In this document: one piece after another, positions 42,749-51,247 of the stretch | Layout of the letters: the number at the start of each line of letters is the position of its first letter | Position numbering within the stretch: position 1 is the first letter of the stretch | Origin: Pseudoclavibacter endophyticus | Lineage (GTDB): Bacteria; Actinomycetota; Actinomycetes; Actinomycetales; Microbacteriaceae | Direction: 5' to 3' | Length of the DNA: 64,000 nucleotides | Assembly: GCF_008831085.1 (NCBI RefSeq) | Contig: NZ_WBJY01000001.1 | Location: 62,001-126,000 of the forward strand | Notes under the pieces: model-generated | What the model was told of the DNA's origin: nothing | Databases searched by the model: none | The model's input: the letters and a program-made list of their open reading frames with translations, nothing else | Program-made: the position numbers and the translations under genes

Positions 42749-43297
42749 ATGAAGAACCTTCGGAGCGCCGCGATCGTCGGCACCGCTGCCCTCATGCTGT
42801 TGCTTACGGGCTGCTCGTCGGACGCCCAGCCGCTCGGAGCGGCGCAGGAACTCGAGGTGTCGGACGACGCAACCTCGGCAACGCTGGCGATCAGCGTTAC
42901 GGCGGTCGAGCAGGAGGCCGGCGACTTCCTGGCCGGATACGACCTCGACGCGGAAGAGGCGGCCATGACGCCGTACCTCGTGCACTACGAGGTCGAGCTC
43001 GTCGACGGGTCGATCGATGAGGGGTTTTCGTTCACGCCGGTCATGAGCTTCGGCGACGAGCCCGTGCTCGGCGCGAAGGATGCTGACGGGGGCGACGCCC
43101 TCGCGATGCACCTCATCGCCGGGGTCGGCCTCGGGGCAGACGACGCCGCGACGGAGCGCTGCCTGAGCCTCAACGAGGAGCTGTCGGCGCTCGCGGTCGG
43201 CGAGTCGGCGACGCGGTGCACCGTGATGCTCGCGGAGAGCGACGCGGGCCTGTCGGAGGTCACGATCGGCGAGCTGGCCTGGGGCGTCGAGGCCTAG
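42749..43297 (+). CDS. predicted lipoprotein of unknown function
   Basis: A 182-residue secreted lipoprotein. [19 protein letters not shown] is followed by the lipobox LTGC with Cys22. The mature part is acidic and beta-rich ([32 protein letters not shown]), with a second cysteine pair ([20 protein letters not shown]) that may form a disulfide. No family recognised. There is no ribosome site before ATG 42749; an in-frame ATG at 42689 next to a -10 box would add 20 residues before the signal peptide. The end overlaps convergent trhO by four bases. Confidence 0.7.
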   Translation: MKNLRSAAIVGTAALMLLLTGCSSDAQPLGAAQELEVSDDATSATLAISVTAVEQEAGDFLAGYDLDAEEAAMTPYLVHYEVELVDGSIDEGFSFTPVMSFGDEPVLGAKDADGGDALAMHLIAGVGLGADDAATERCLSLNEELSALAVGESATRCTVMLAESDAGLSEVTIGELAWGVEA

Positions 43298-44325
43298 TTC
43301 GGGGCTGGGCGCGGGGTCGCTCGGCCCGGGCGTCGGCCTTCGCGGGCGCCGCATGAGGCGCCGGACGCTCGGCGCTGGGTCTCTGCGGCCGAGTGCTCGG
43401 CGCATCTGAGCGCGCGTCGCCGCTCGTCGTCGAGCGACGGGTCGAGCGCGCCGTCGGAGCCGCAGTTGTCGCAGGCGACGAGCCGGCCGTGGCATGACGG
43501 GTCGGCGCAGTTCTGGATGCGGCTGGTCGCGGCCCCGCAGGCGCGGCACCGTCCGATGGTGGCCGCGTTGCCCGGCACGCCGAACTCGACGCGCTCGCGG
43601 CCGTCGAACACCGCGAGCGAGCCCTCCCACAGCCCCTCGTTGCCGTACGCCTCGCCGTAGCGGACGATGCCGCCCTCGAGCTGGTACACCTCGCGGAAAC
43701 CGCGCGCGATCATGTGCGCCGACAGCACTTCGCAGCGGATGCCGCCCGTGCAGTACGTCACGACGGGCTTGTCCTTCAGGTCGTCGTACCGGCCCGAGTC
43801 GAGCTCGTCGATGAAGTCGCGAGTCGTGGCGGTGTCGGGCACGACGGCGTCCGAGAAACGGCCGATCTCGGCCTCGACGGCGTTGCGGCCGTCGAAGAAC
43901 ACGACGTCATCCCCGCGCTCGTCGACGAGCTCGTGCAGCTCGCGCGGCGTGAGGTGCCGGCCTCCACCGACCACACCGTTCTCGTCGACGCGCACCTCGC
44001 CCGGCGCTCCGAACGTGACGAGCTCGTCGCGCACCTTCACGCTGAGCTTCGGAAAGTCGAGGGAGCGGCCCTCGGCGTCGAGGCCCGTGCCGTCAGACCA
44101 CTTCATGTCGACGCCGCGGAACGGCTCGTAGCCCTTGAAGCGCCGAACGTAGCGCTTCAGCGCGCCGATCTCGCCCCCGAGGGTGCCGTTGACGCCGTGC
44201 GGCGACACGATGATGCGGCCGCGCAGCCCCTCGCGCTCGCACGCCTCCCGCTGCCAGAGGCGCACGGCATCCGGGTCGGAGAGGGGAGCGAACACGTAGA
44301 ACAGAATGATCTTCGCGACGGCCAC
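43294..44325 (-). CDS. trhO: tRNA uridine(34) hydroxylase TrhO (rhodanese-like)
   Basis: TrhO (YceA, UPF0176) makes 5-hydroxyuridine at tRNA position 34 using oxygen. The N-terminal acylphosphatase-like domain has [21 protein letters not shown] and [16 protein letters not shown]; the rhodanese domain carries the catalytic Cys in [20 protein letters not shown]-terminal zinc-binding-like region, [19 protein letters not shown] and CDNCG, is present as in longer family members. 343 residues. GTG start six bases after a TACGAT box. Confidence 0.9.
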   Translation of the reverse strand: MAVAKIILFYVFAPLSDPDAVRLWQREACEREGLRGRIIVSPHGVNGTLGGEIGALKRYVRRFKGYEPFRGVDMKWSDGTGLDAEGRSLDFPKLSVKVRDELVTFGAPGEVRVDENGVVGGGRHLTPRELHELVDERGDDVVFFDGRNAVEAEIGRFSDAVVPDTATTRDFIDELDSGRYDDLKDKPVVTYCTGGIRCEVLSAHMIARGFREVYQLEGGIVRYGEAYGNEGLWEGSLAVFDGRERVEFGVPGNAATIGRCRACGAATSRIQNCADPSCHGRLVACDNCGSDGALDPSLDDERRRALRCAEHSAAETQRRASGASCGAREGRRPGRATPRPAPN

Positions 44326-44331
44326 CCAGCG

Positions 44332-44337
44332 ATCGTA
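44332..44337 (-). promoter_or_regulatory. -10 box TACGAT, leaderless start of trhO
   Basis: TACGAT on the minus strand ends six bases before the GTG at 44325. Confidence 0.55.
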
Positions 44338-44412
44338 GTCGTGCGCTCCGCCCCCGCTCTTCGTGAGCCTCGTTCGTCGGCTCGCCCGGGGCGGGGGCGG
44401 CGCGCCTCGTTC

Positions 44413-46044
44413 CTATTCCGGCTTCGCGCCGCCCCTCTTACCCTTCGGCTGCTCGTCGAGCGGGTCGACATAGGCCGCGTCGTCACGGCTCGCATCGGTG
44501 CGCTCGAGGATCTCGCCGCGGAAGAATGCGGGCTTCATCCGGGAGTACACGAGCATCAACACGATGCCGACCGCGAAGACGACGATGCTGAGGATGCCGA
44601 CGAGTCCGATGCCGAAGAACTCGCTGCCCGAGCCGAAGGCCGGGTCCATGCTGTCGACGAGCGTCTGCACGAACACGATCAGCAGCATGACGCCGCCGAT
44701 GCCGGGGAGCACGAGCTTCATGATCACTGAGCGCACGCCTTCGCGCCCGGCGGTGCGGCGGAAGTACCACGTGCTCGCGAGCGCGGTCATGCCGTAGTAG
44801 AAGCAGACCATGAGGCTGAGCGCCGTGATCGTGTCCCACAGCGCATCCTCGCTGATGAAGCGCATGATGGCGTAGAACACCGAGGCGACGATCGTCGACG
44901 CGAGCAGGGCCGCCGACGGCGACTTGTACTTGGGGTGGATGCGCTTGAGGCCCTTCGGCACGGCCCCGTAGTGGGCCATTGCGAGCAGGGTGCGCGCGGG
45001 TGAGATGGCGGTCGAGTTGATCGACGCCATGGCGCTGATGAGGATCGCCGACGAGAGCAGCGCGGCGGCCGGCCCCATGACCGGGTGCGCGAGGGCCGCG
45101 AACACGTTCTCCGCGATCGCCGGGTTGCCGAGGCCGGTGCCCGTGTCGCCGAGCCCCGCATAGGCAACGGTCGCGGCGGCGATGCCGACGTAGAGGGTCA
45201 CGAGCAGCAGGATGAGGATGGTCGCGGCCTTGCTCTCGACTGACAGCTTGCCCTTCGACCGCTTCGTCTCCTCGCCCATCGTGAGCACCGTGTCCCAGCC
45301 CCAGTACACGAAGATCGACACGGCGATGCCGGCGGAGAAGGCGCTGAAGCTGTCGACCTCGAACGGGTTGAACCACGCGAGCTCCGGCGCCGACGCGGCG
45401 GTGTTCGCCGGGTTGGCGGCGCCCATCACGAGCGCGATGAAGAACCACGCGAGCATGCCGACCTGGAACGCGACCGTCAAGTACTGGAAGATCTTCGTCG
45501 CCGTCAGGCCGCGATACGAGATAACGGTCGCGATCGCCATGAAGCCGAGGCACACGGCAACGTTGATGAACGGGTTCCCGGCGAGATCGGAGATGCCGGG
45601 ATTGTTCGAGACGATCGCGATGGTCTCGAAGAGGAAGTCGACCGCGATTCCGGCGAGGTTGGAGAGCACGAGCACGGTCGAGGCGATGAGGCCCCATCCC
45701 GTGATCCAGCCGATCCACGGCCCGAAGGCGCGCGTCGCCCAGGTGAACGAGGTGCCAGAGTCGGGCATGACCGTGTTGAGGGCCCGGTACCCGAGGGCGA
45801 CGAGCAGCATCGGCAGGAAGCCCACGAGGAAGATCGCGGGGGTCTGAAACCCGACCTCGCTCGCGGCGGGGCCGACTGCCGAGGTGAGCGTGTATGCGGG
45901 GGCGCAGGTCGAGATGCCGATGACGAGGGCCCCGAGCACGCCCACCTGGCCCTGCGGGAGGCCCTTCCTGCTGATGCCGCTCACGGAGTCGAGCGTGCGG
46001 GTCGCGGGCGTGCCGCCGGCGAGGTCGTATGGATGATTGCTCAT
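44413..46044 (-). CDS. APC family amino acid/polyamine permease
   Basis: A 543-residue permease with about twelve helices. GQVGVLGALVIGISTCAPAYTL near residues 32-53 is the APC helix-1 region with the unwound G-[IS]-S segment, and EVGFQTPAIFLVGFLPMLL, SIFVYWGWDTVLTMGEET and ISAMASINSTAISPARTL are family marks. Related actinobacterial permeases move amino acids or polyamines. It lies beside amidase and agmatine-deiminase genes on the same strand with a 112-base gap, so it is the likely uptake system for their substrate. Confidence 0.85.
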   Translation of the reverse strand: MSNHPYDLAGGTPATRTLDSVSGISRKGLPQGQVGVLGALVIGISTCAPAYTLTSAVGPAASEVGFQTPAIFLVGFLPMLLVALGYRALNTVMPDSGTSFTWATRAFGPWIGWITGWGLIASTVLVLSNLAGIAVDFLFETIAIVSNNPGISDLAGNPFINVAVCLGFMAIATVISYRGLTATKIFQYLTVAFQVGMLAWFFIALVMGAANPANTAASAPELAWFNPFEVDSFSAFSAGIAVSIFVYWGWDTVLTMGEETKRSKGKLSVESKAATILILLLVTLYVGIAAATVAYAGLGDTGTGLGNPAIAENVFAALAHPVMGPAAALLSSAILISAMASINSTAISPARTLLAMAHYGAVPKGLKRIHPKYKSPSAALLASTIVASVFYAIMRFISEDALWDTITALSLMVCFYYGMTALASTWYFRRTAGREGVRSVIMKLVLPGIGGVMLLIVFVQTLVDSMDPAFGSGSEFFGIGLVGILSIVVFAVGIVLMLVYSRMKPAFFRGEILERTDASRDDAAYVDPLDEQPKGKRGGAKPE

Positions 46045-46156
46045 TGTGGGGTATCAGTGCTCCCTGGCGCGGCGGTACGCGCATCGGTGCGCGGTGGCGG
46101 GCCGGGATCGGCCCGTCGCCATGCGTGTCGGTCGGTGGCGGATGCCTCGTGCGACG

Positions 46157-47884
46157 TCATGCGTCACCGAGCGCGGGGGTGCGTGGTGGTGTCGTGCGTC
46201 GGTGACCGGTTGCCTCGAAGGCTGCGGCGAGGCGCAGCAGCGCGGCGTCGTCGTAGGCGCGGCCGGCGAAGGTGAGCCCGACGGGCATGCCGATGTCGCG
46301 CATCGTGCCCATTGGCACCGTCACGGTCGGCACGCCGAGGTGGCGGATCGCGAGGTTGCCGTTTGCGACCCACACGCCGTTGCGCCAGCCGAGATCGGCC
46401 GATGCGGGGTTCACGTCCATGTCGGCGGGCCCGATGTCGGCCATCGCCGGGTAGATCACGGCGTCGAGGCCGAGCTCGTCGAGCCACTGTTCGAGGTCGA
46501 TGCGGCGCGTCTCCTCCAGCCCGCGCAGCCCGGCTTCGAGGTGGGGGATGCTCAGGGGATCGTCGATCGGGTGCTCGGCGAGGTAGGCGGGGTACGCCGC
46601 GATGTCGTCGTCGAAGCCCGTGTAGCGGTCGGGCAGGGCCCCCTCGGGGTGGGGGAAGATGCGGCTGCCGTCGACGCCGGCAAGCCGGTTCAGCTTCGGG
46701 TCACCGTTGGCGCGGAGGAAGTCATCCCATGACCAGGCCGAGAGCGCCCAGATTTCGCTCTGGAGGTACTCGGGCGTCACGAGTCCGCGCGTGGCGATGG
46801 TCGGAGCGTCCGGCCGGTCGCCCTCATAGTTGGTGACGAGCGGGAATTCGACCTCAACCACTTCCGCGCCGGCCGCCTCGAGGTCCGCTCGCGCCCGGCG
46901 CCAGAGCTCCATGACCGATTCACGGGTCTCGATGCGCTGCCCCGTGGAGCCGCCGATGCCCGGGTTGACGGCGGTCCCGGCGTCGGGATCGGCGCCTATG
47001 TACATGCGGGGGACGCCGAAGCGCTTTCCGCGCAGCGCGGCGGCCGCCTCGCCGGCGCTCGCGGGCGCGAGGGCTGGGTAGACGTCGGGGCGGACGGCGC
47101 TCGCCGCGGGGAGCTCGACCCAGGGCTGCACGCGCCAGAAGTCGCCGCGGGTCTCCGGGTCGTCGGCGACCACGGCGTCGAGCACCTCGAGCAGATCCGC
47201 CATGGTGCGGGCGGTCGGCACGACCACGTCCATGGTCGGCACGAGCGGCCAGTTGCCGCGCACCGAGATGACGCCGCGCGACGGGGTGTAGGCACACAGC
47301 GCGTTGCACGACGCGGGAGCACGGCCGCTCGACCAGGTTTCCTCGCTCAGCCCGAACGCCGCGAAGCTTGCCGCGGTCGCGGTTCCCGAGCCGTTCGACG
47401 AGCCCGAGGCGAACGCCGACGTGAGGTAGTCGGCGTTGTAGGGGCTCTCGGCTCGGCCGTAGAGCCCACGCTGCATGCCGCCGTTGGCCATCGGCGGCAT
47501 GTTCGTCAGCCCGAGGCAGATCGCGCCGGCCGAGCGGAGGCGCTCGACCGTGAAGGCGTCACGCTGCGCGACGAGCTCCGCGAAGGCTGGGCTGCCGGCC
47601 GCCGCCGTGAGGCCCCGAACGAGGTAGCTGTCCTTCGCCGTGTAGGGGATGCCATCGAGCGGGCCCAGCGTCTCGCCGGTCGCGCGCCGGGCATCCGAGG
47701 CCGCGGCCTCGTCGAGTGCGGCAAGGTTCGGGACCACGACGGCATTGAGCCTCGTCGCGGTCTCGGGCCCGTCGTAGGCCTCGATCCGGCGCAGATAGGC
47801 TCGCGTGAGGTCGACGGAGGTGGCGCGGCCATCCTCGAGGGCCGCGCGCAGCTCCGCGATCGACGCCTCGTGCACCTCGATCAT
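46157..47884 (-). CDS. amidase signature family hydrolase
   Basis: A 575-residue amidase. Lys84 in IPYTAKDSY is the catalytic lysine; AFASGSSNGSGTATAA at about 157-172 carries the cis-Ser; the nucleophile segment, normally TGGSIR-x-PAS, reads ETWSSGRAPAS. Substrate cannot be read from motifs. Its start overlaps the deiminase stop by four bases, so the two are coupled. Position after an agmatine-deiminase-like enzyme suggests it may hydrolyse N-carbamoylputrescine or a related amide, a step usually done by a nitrilase-family enzyme. Confidence 0.85.
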   Translation of the reverse strand: MIEVHEASIAELRAALEDGRATSVDLTRAYLRRIEAYDGPETATRLNAVVVPNLAALDEAAASDARRATGETLGPLDGIPYTAKDSYLVRGLTAAAGSPAFAELVAQRDAFTVERLRSAGAICLGLTNMPPMANGGMQRGLYGRAESPYNADYLTSAFASGSSNGSGTATAASFAAFGLSEETWSSGRAPASCNALCAYTPSRGVISVRGNWPLVPTMDVVVPTARTMADLLEVLDAVVADDPETRGDFWRVQPWVELPAASAVRPDVYPALAPASAGEAAAALRGKRFGVPRMYIGADPDAGTAVNPGIGGSTGQRIETRESVMELWRRARADLEAAGAEVVEVEFPLVTNYEGDRPDAPTIATRGLVTPEYLQSEIWALSAWSWDDFLRANGDPKLNRLAGVDGSRIFPHPEGALPDRYTGFDDDIAAYPAYLAEHPIDDPLSIPHLEAGLRGLEETRRIDLEQWLDELGLDAVIYPAMADIGPADMDVNPASADLGWRNGVWVANGNLAIRHLGVPTVTVPMGTMRDIGMPVGLTFAGRAYDDAALLRLAAAFEATGHRRTTPPRTPALGDA

Positions 47885-48963
47885 GCGCCCGGCCCCCTCA
47901 GGGGCGCGCCGCCGTCGTGCGCCTCGAGTTCCGCGACCGTCAAGGGCTGCTGCTGTGTGATGCAGTGAATGCCGCCACCGCGCGCGAAGATCTCTCGCGC
48001 GTCGACCGTGGTCACCTCACGGCCCGGGTAGGCGGCGGCGAGCACGTCGCGCGCCCGTGCGTCGGCGTCGGGCTCGCCGAAGCCGCAGGCGACGACACCG
48101 CCGTTGACGACGAGGTGGTTCACGTAGCTCCAGTCGACGACGCCCTCGTCGTCGCGAAGCGTCGCCGGGGCCGGCAGGCCGATCACCTCGAAGGAGCGGC
48201 CACGAGCGTCGGTCTGGCCGGCGAAGAACTCGCGCAGCTCGCGACACACGGCGTGGTCGGGGTGCCCGGGGTCGCGCTGGTCGTGCAGCAGCACGCGGCC
48301 CGGCGAGACGATGGTGGCGACGATGTCGACGTGACCGCGCGTGCCGAACTCCTCGTAGTCGCGGGTGAGTCCGCGGGGGAGCCAGACGACCGTTGTCGCC
48401 CTGAGCGTGCGGACGAGCTCGGCCTCGATGGCGGCCTTGTCCAGGCCTGGGTTGCGGCCGGGGTCGAGCTGCACCGTCTCCGTCGCGAGCACGGTGCCCT
48501 CACCGTCGACGTGGATGCCGCCGCCCTCGTTCACGAGCGTCGAGGCGACCAGCGTGGCGCCCGCGGCCTCGGCGATGATGCGCTTGAGGCCGGCCGAGCG
48601 GCCCCATTCAGCCCATTCCTGGCCACCCCAGCCGTTGAACGTCCAGTCGATCGCGCCGAGGGCATCCGGTCGCTCGTCGTCAAGCACGAACGTGGGGCCG
48701 ACGTCGCGCATCCAGAACTCGTCGATGGGCGCTTCGACGACCTCGATGTGCGAGCCGAGCATGCGGCGTGCCCGCTCGCGCTCGGTCGGGTCGACGACCA
48801 TCGTGACGGGCTCGAACTCGGCGATGGCGTGCGCGGTGGCCGTCCAGGCCTCATAGCCCGCTCGACGGTCGGCGTCGGTGTCGCCGAGCGTGAAGCCCTC
48901 GCGGGGAAACGCCATCCACGTGCGTCGCTGGGGTGCCGTCTCTGCAGGCATCAACCAGGCCAT
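47881..48963 (-). CDS. agmatine deiminase family protein
   Basis: Guanidine-modifying (penteins) enzyme of 360 residues. WMAFPREGFTLG near residue 16, DEFWMRDVGPTFVLDD, LVNEGGGIHVDGEGTVLATE, TRGHVDIVATIVSPGRVLL with the catalytic His, and the C-terminal ARGGGIHCITQQQP with nucleophile Cys334 are family marks. Agmatine deiminase turns agmatine into N-carbamoylputrescine and ammonia. AAAGGAG lies six bases before the ATG. It is divergent from a TetR gene and separated from it by a 20-base inverted repeat that likely controls both. Confidence 0.88.
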   Translation of the reverse strand: MAWLMPAETAPQRRTWMAFPREGFTLGDTDADRRAGYEAWTATAHAIAEFEPVTMVVDPTERERARRMLGSHIEVVEAPIDEFWMRDVGPTFVLDDERPDALGAIDWTFNGWGGQEWAEWGRSAGLKRIIAEAAGATLVASTLVNEGGGIHVDGEGTVLATETVQLDPGRNPGLDKAAIEAELVRTLRATTVVWLPRGLTRDYEEFGTRGHVDIVATIVSPGRVLLHDQRDPGHPDHAVCRELREFFAGQTDARGRSFEVIGLPAPATLRDDEGVVDWSYVNHLVVNGGVVACGFGEPDADARARDVLAAAYPGREVTTVDAREIFARGGGIHCITQQQPLTVAELEAHDGGAPLRGPGA

Positions 48964-48979
48964 CGGCGCTCCTTTGCGG

Positions 48980-48999
48980 TATTTATCAAGTGATCAATA
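48980..48999. promoter_or_regulatory. inverted repeat, candidate TetR operator
   Basis: TATTTATCA and TGATCAATA, separated by AG, are inverted at 8 of 9 positions. The element is AT-rich in a GC-rich context, lies 17 bases upstream of the deiminase ATG and 15 bases upstream of the TetR gene's -10 box, so a bound dimer could block both promoters. Confidence 0.65.
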
Positions 49000-49013
49000 G
49001 GAGAATGGTGGGC

Positions 49014-49019
49014 TACGGT
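49014..49019 (+). promoter_or_regulatory. -10 box TACGGT, leaderless start of TetR gene
   Basis: TACGGT ends seven bases before the GTG at 49027. Confidence 0.55.
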
Positions 49020-49026
49020 AATCGCT

Positions 49027-49782
49027 GTGTCAAGAGGCGGCGGCGGCGAAGGAGCACGGGCGGCGACCCCGGCGGTCCGGACGAGCGATGGATCGGGTTC
49101 GGCCGACTCGTCGGGGGCCTCCGGTGCCGCGTCGGGCGCCGAGAACAAGGTCCCTCGCGTGCGCCGCTCGCCGACCGAGCGCCGGGCCCAGATCGCGTTG
49201 GCCGCCGAGGCCATCGCCAAAGAGGAGGGCCTCGATGCGGTGACGCTCCGTGCTGTCGCCGGTCGGGCGGGGATGACGCCCGCCCTCGTCGCGCATCACT
49301 CGGAGAGCATGGATGCCCTCGTCGCGACCACCTTCACGGCGGTCGTCAGCGTGGAGCTCGCCGAGATGCAGGAGCTCGCGCGCAGCGACGAGCACGCGAG
49401 TGTCGCCGAGGCGCTCGTCGCAGTCTTGGACGGTTCGATCGACGTGACGCGCGCCGACGTGGACCTCGTCTGGGTCCACGCGTGGGCGCTTGGCGCGCGC
49501 AATCCGCTGCTCGCGCAGGCGGTGCGCGAGCAGAGTGACGCGTGGCGCGAGTTCCTGACCACGCTCATCCAGCGCGGCGTCGCGGCGGGCGAGTTCGCGT
49601 GCGCCGATCCGCGGAGCGTCGCGGCGCAGGTGCTGAGCATGATCGACGGCCTCAACGCGCACCTGCTCGTCTCGTGGCAGGAGAGCGATCAGCGCCTGTT
49701 CCTGCTCGCCCGGTCGGTCGAGGCGCTCGTCGAGGCTCCGCAGGGCACGCTCACGAGCCTCCTGCACCGGGGCGGCGTCTAG
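49027..49782 (+). CDS. TetR family transcriptional regulator
   Basis: A 251-residue regulator. A Gly/Ser-rich head of about 45 residues precedes RRSPTERRAQIALAAEAIAKE and the helix-turn-helix VTLRAVAGRAGMTPALVAHH; the ligand domain ends with LSMIDGLNAHLLVSW, similar to TetR_C regulators such as BetI-like proteins. Divergence from the deiminase-amidase-permease genes and the shared inverted repeat suggest it represses that operon and itself until a polyamine or related ligand is present. Ligand not known. Confidence 0.88.
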   Translation: MSRGGGGEGARAATPAVRTSDGSGSADSSGASGAASGAENKVPRVRRSPTERRAQIALAAEAIAKEEGLDAVTLRAVAGRAGMTPALVAHHSESMDALVATTFTAVVSVELAEMQELARSDEHASVAEALVAVLDGSIDVTRADVDLVWVHAWALGARNPLLAQAVREQSDAWREFLTTLIQRGVAAGEFACADPRSVAAQVLSMIDGLNAHLLVSWQESDQRLFLLARSVEALVEAPQGTLTSLLHRGGV

Positions 49783-49794
49783 CCGCACCGCTTC

Positions 49795-49815
49795 GAGGCC
49801 GTGCGAGGCGGCCTC
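49795..49815. terminator. perfect hairpin between convergent TetR and PucR genes
   Basis: GAGGCCG and CGGCCTC form a 7-base-pair perfect stem around a 7-base loop in the 42-base gap between two converging genes. Likely a two-way terminator, without T tract. Confidence 0.6.
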
Positions 49816-49824
49816 CGCGCGCCG

Positions 49825-51012
49825 TTACGGCAGCGCCCGTAACGCGGCCCACAGCTCGGCACGCGTCGCGAACGATCCGAGGTCACGCCCGAGCAGTCGC
49901 TGCGCGAGGTCGAGGCGGGCACGCACCGTGTGGCGGTGCACGCCGAGGGCACGGGCCGTGCCGTCGTTCGAGCAGTCCGCGTCGAGCCAGGCGCGCAGCG
50001 TCGGCACGAGCCTGGTCGCCCGGGCCTCGTCGTGCTCGACGAGGGGCGCGAGCTGTCGACGGGCGAGCACGAGCGCGCGCTCGCCGTCGAGCGCGGTCAG
50101 CACGTCGGCGGTGTCGGTACGTGCGCCGAGATGCGGCGCACCGTCGCGGACGACACCCGTCAGGCCCGACACGGATGCGTCGTCGCGCGCACGCCGTGCG
50201 CGGTCGAGCGCGCGCCCGAGGTCGCGGTAGCGGTCGGCCTCGGCCGCGCCCACCGTGAGCCCGAACGCCTCGGCGAGCTCGTCGAGCGCGCCCGCCTCCG
50301 CGGCGTCGGTCAGGACCACGAGTTCCTCGCCGAGCCGCGCGAAGAACACCGCCTGAGGGGCGTCGTCGGCTCGCTCGTCGAGCCAGTCGGTCGCCGGATG
50401 CGGCGACCGAGTGCCGACTCGTGCCGTCGCCACGGCGACCGGGGCGGGTGGAAGGGACTCCTGGAGCTCGCGGGCCGCGCGGTGCGTGAGCTCGGCGTCG
50501 GGTGTCGTGAGCAGTTCGGCGACGGCGGCGCGGAGCCTCGCGCCGGCCTGCCCGAGCCGATGCCGGCGGGCGAGGGCGAGACTCGCCATGGCCGCGACCG
50601 TGGCCGCGACCATGCGCTGTTCCGGCGTGAGCCCGTCGGAGGCGATCGCGAGCACGCCCCGAAGCTGTCGCCCGTCGCCCAGGGTCTGGAGCGAAACGGG
50701 GGTCCCACCCGCGCGGACCGTCGTGGCGACGCGAGCGCCGCGACGAAGCACGGCATCGACTTCGTCGCGCAGTGCGTCCGCGGCGTCGGCCGGCAGTCCG
50801 CCTGGATGCTGGCGGCGCGTGCGCCCCGTCGCGTCGATGAGCGCGACCCAGGCGCCGAGCCGACGAGCGAGTTCGACGATCACCGACTCGATGCCGCCCG
50901 GCCGCCCGGCCGCCCGCGTCACGGCCTGAATCGCCTCGATGGTCCAGGCGTCCCTGCCGCCGTCGTCGGCCCTGGCGGCGCCGTCGCTCTCGCGCGAATG
51001 TGAACCGCTCAT
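49825..51012 (-). CDS. PucR/CdaR-type transcriptional regulator
   Basis: A 395-residue regulator. The N-terminal half (about 20-150) looks like a GAF-type sensory domain (LGAWVALIDATGRTR, GVLAIASDGLTPEQRMVAATVAAMASLALA in part). A GGDEF-like middle follows, and the C terminus has the PucR helix-turn-helix ADCSNDGTARALGVHRHTVRARLDLAQRLLG, read in two parts. Such regulators control use of nitrogen compounds. It is divergent from the amine oxidase-aldehyde dehydrogenase pair and probably activates it. The ATG fits a TACGCT box seven bases upstream; an ATG at 51045 is also in frame. Confidence 0.85.
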   Translation of the reverse strand: MSGSHSRESDGAARADDGGRDAWTIEAIQAVTRAAGRPGGIESVIVELARRLGAWVALIDATGRTRRQHPGGLPADAADALRDEVDAVLRRGARVATTVRAGGTPVSLQTLGDGRQLRGVLAIASDGLTPEQRMVAATVAAMASLALARRHRLGQAGARLRAAVAELLTTPDAELTHRAARELQESLPPAPVAVATARVGTRSPHPATDWLDERADDAPQAVFFARLGEELVVLTDAAEAGALDELAEAFGLTVGAAEADRYRDLGRALDRARRARDDASVSGLTGVVRDGAPHLGARTDTADVLTALDGERALVLARRQLAPLVEHDEARATRLVPTLRAWLDADCSNDGTARALGVHRHTVRARLDLAQRLLGRDLGSFATRAELWAALRALP

Positions 51013-51019
51013 GCGGCCA

Positions 51020-51025
51020 AGCGTA
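51020..51025 (-). promoter_or_regulatory. -10 box TACGCT, leaderless start of PucR-type gene
   Basis: TACGCT on the minus strand ends seven bases before the ATG at 51012. Confidence 0.55.
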
Positions 51026-51085
51026 TGTCCATGCTGGCAGATCATGCAGCGGGGCTGTACATCTCGGCGAGTGCGCGGCGAGCCC

Positions 51086-51149
51086 TGCATCCATAGAATC
51101 CTTGTGATCACTCGCAGGGGGAGGCGCAGGGCGTCGCGTCCTGGATGCA
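51086..51149. promoter_or_regulatory. distant inverted repeat in PucR-amine oxidase gap
   Basis: TGCATCCA (51086-51093) and TGGATGCA (51142-51149) are exact inverted copies 48 bases apart in the 235-base divergent gap. They may be two half-sites for the PucR-type regulator. Positional evidence only. Confidence 0.35.
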
Positions 51150-51247
51150 AACTATTGAGCAGGTGAACGACAGTCGCGCTCTCGCGATTGCTCGCATCGG
51201 CTCGACGAGTGCGAATCACGTCCGCCGCGCCAACGTAAGGAATCTCC

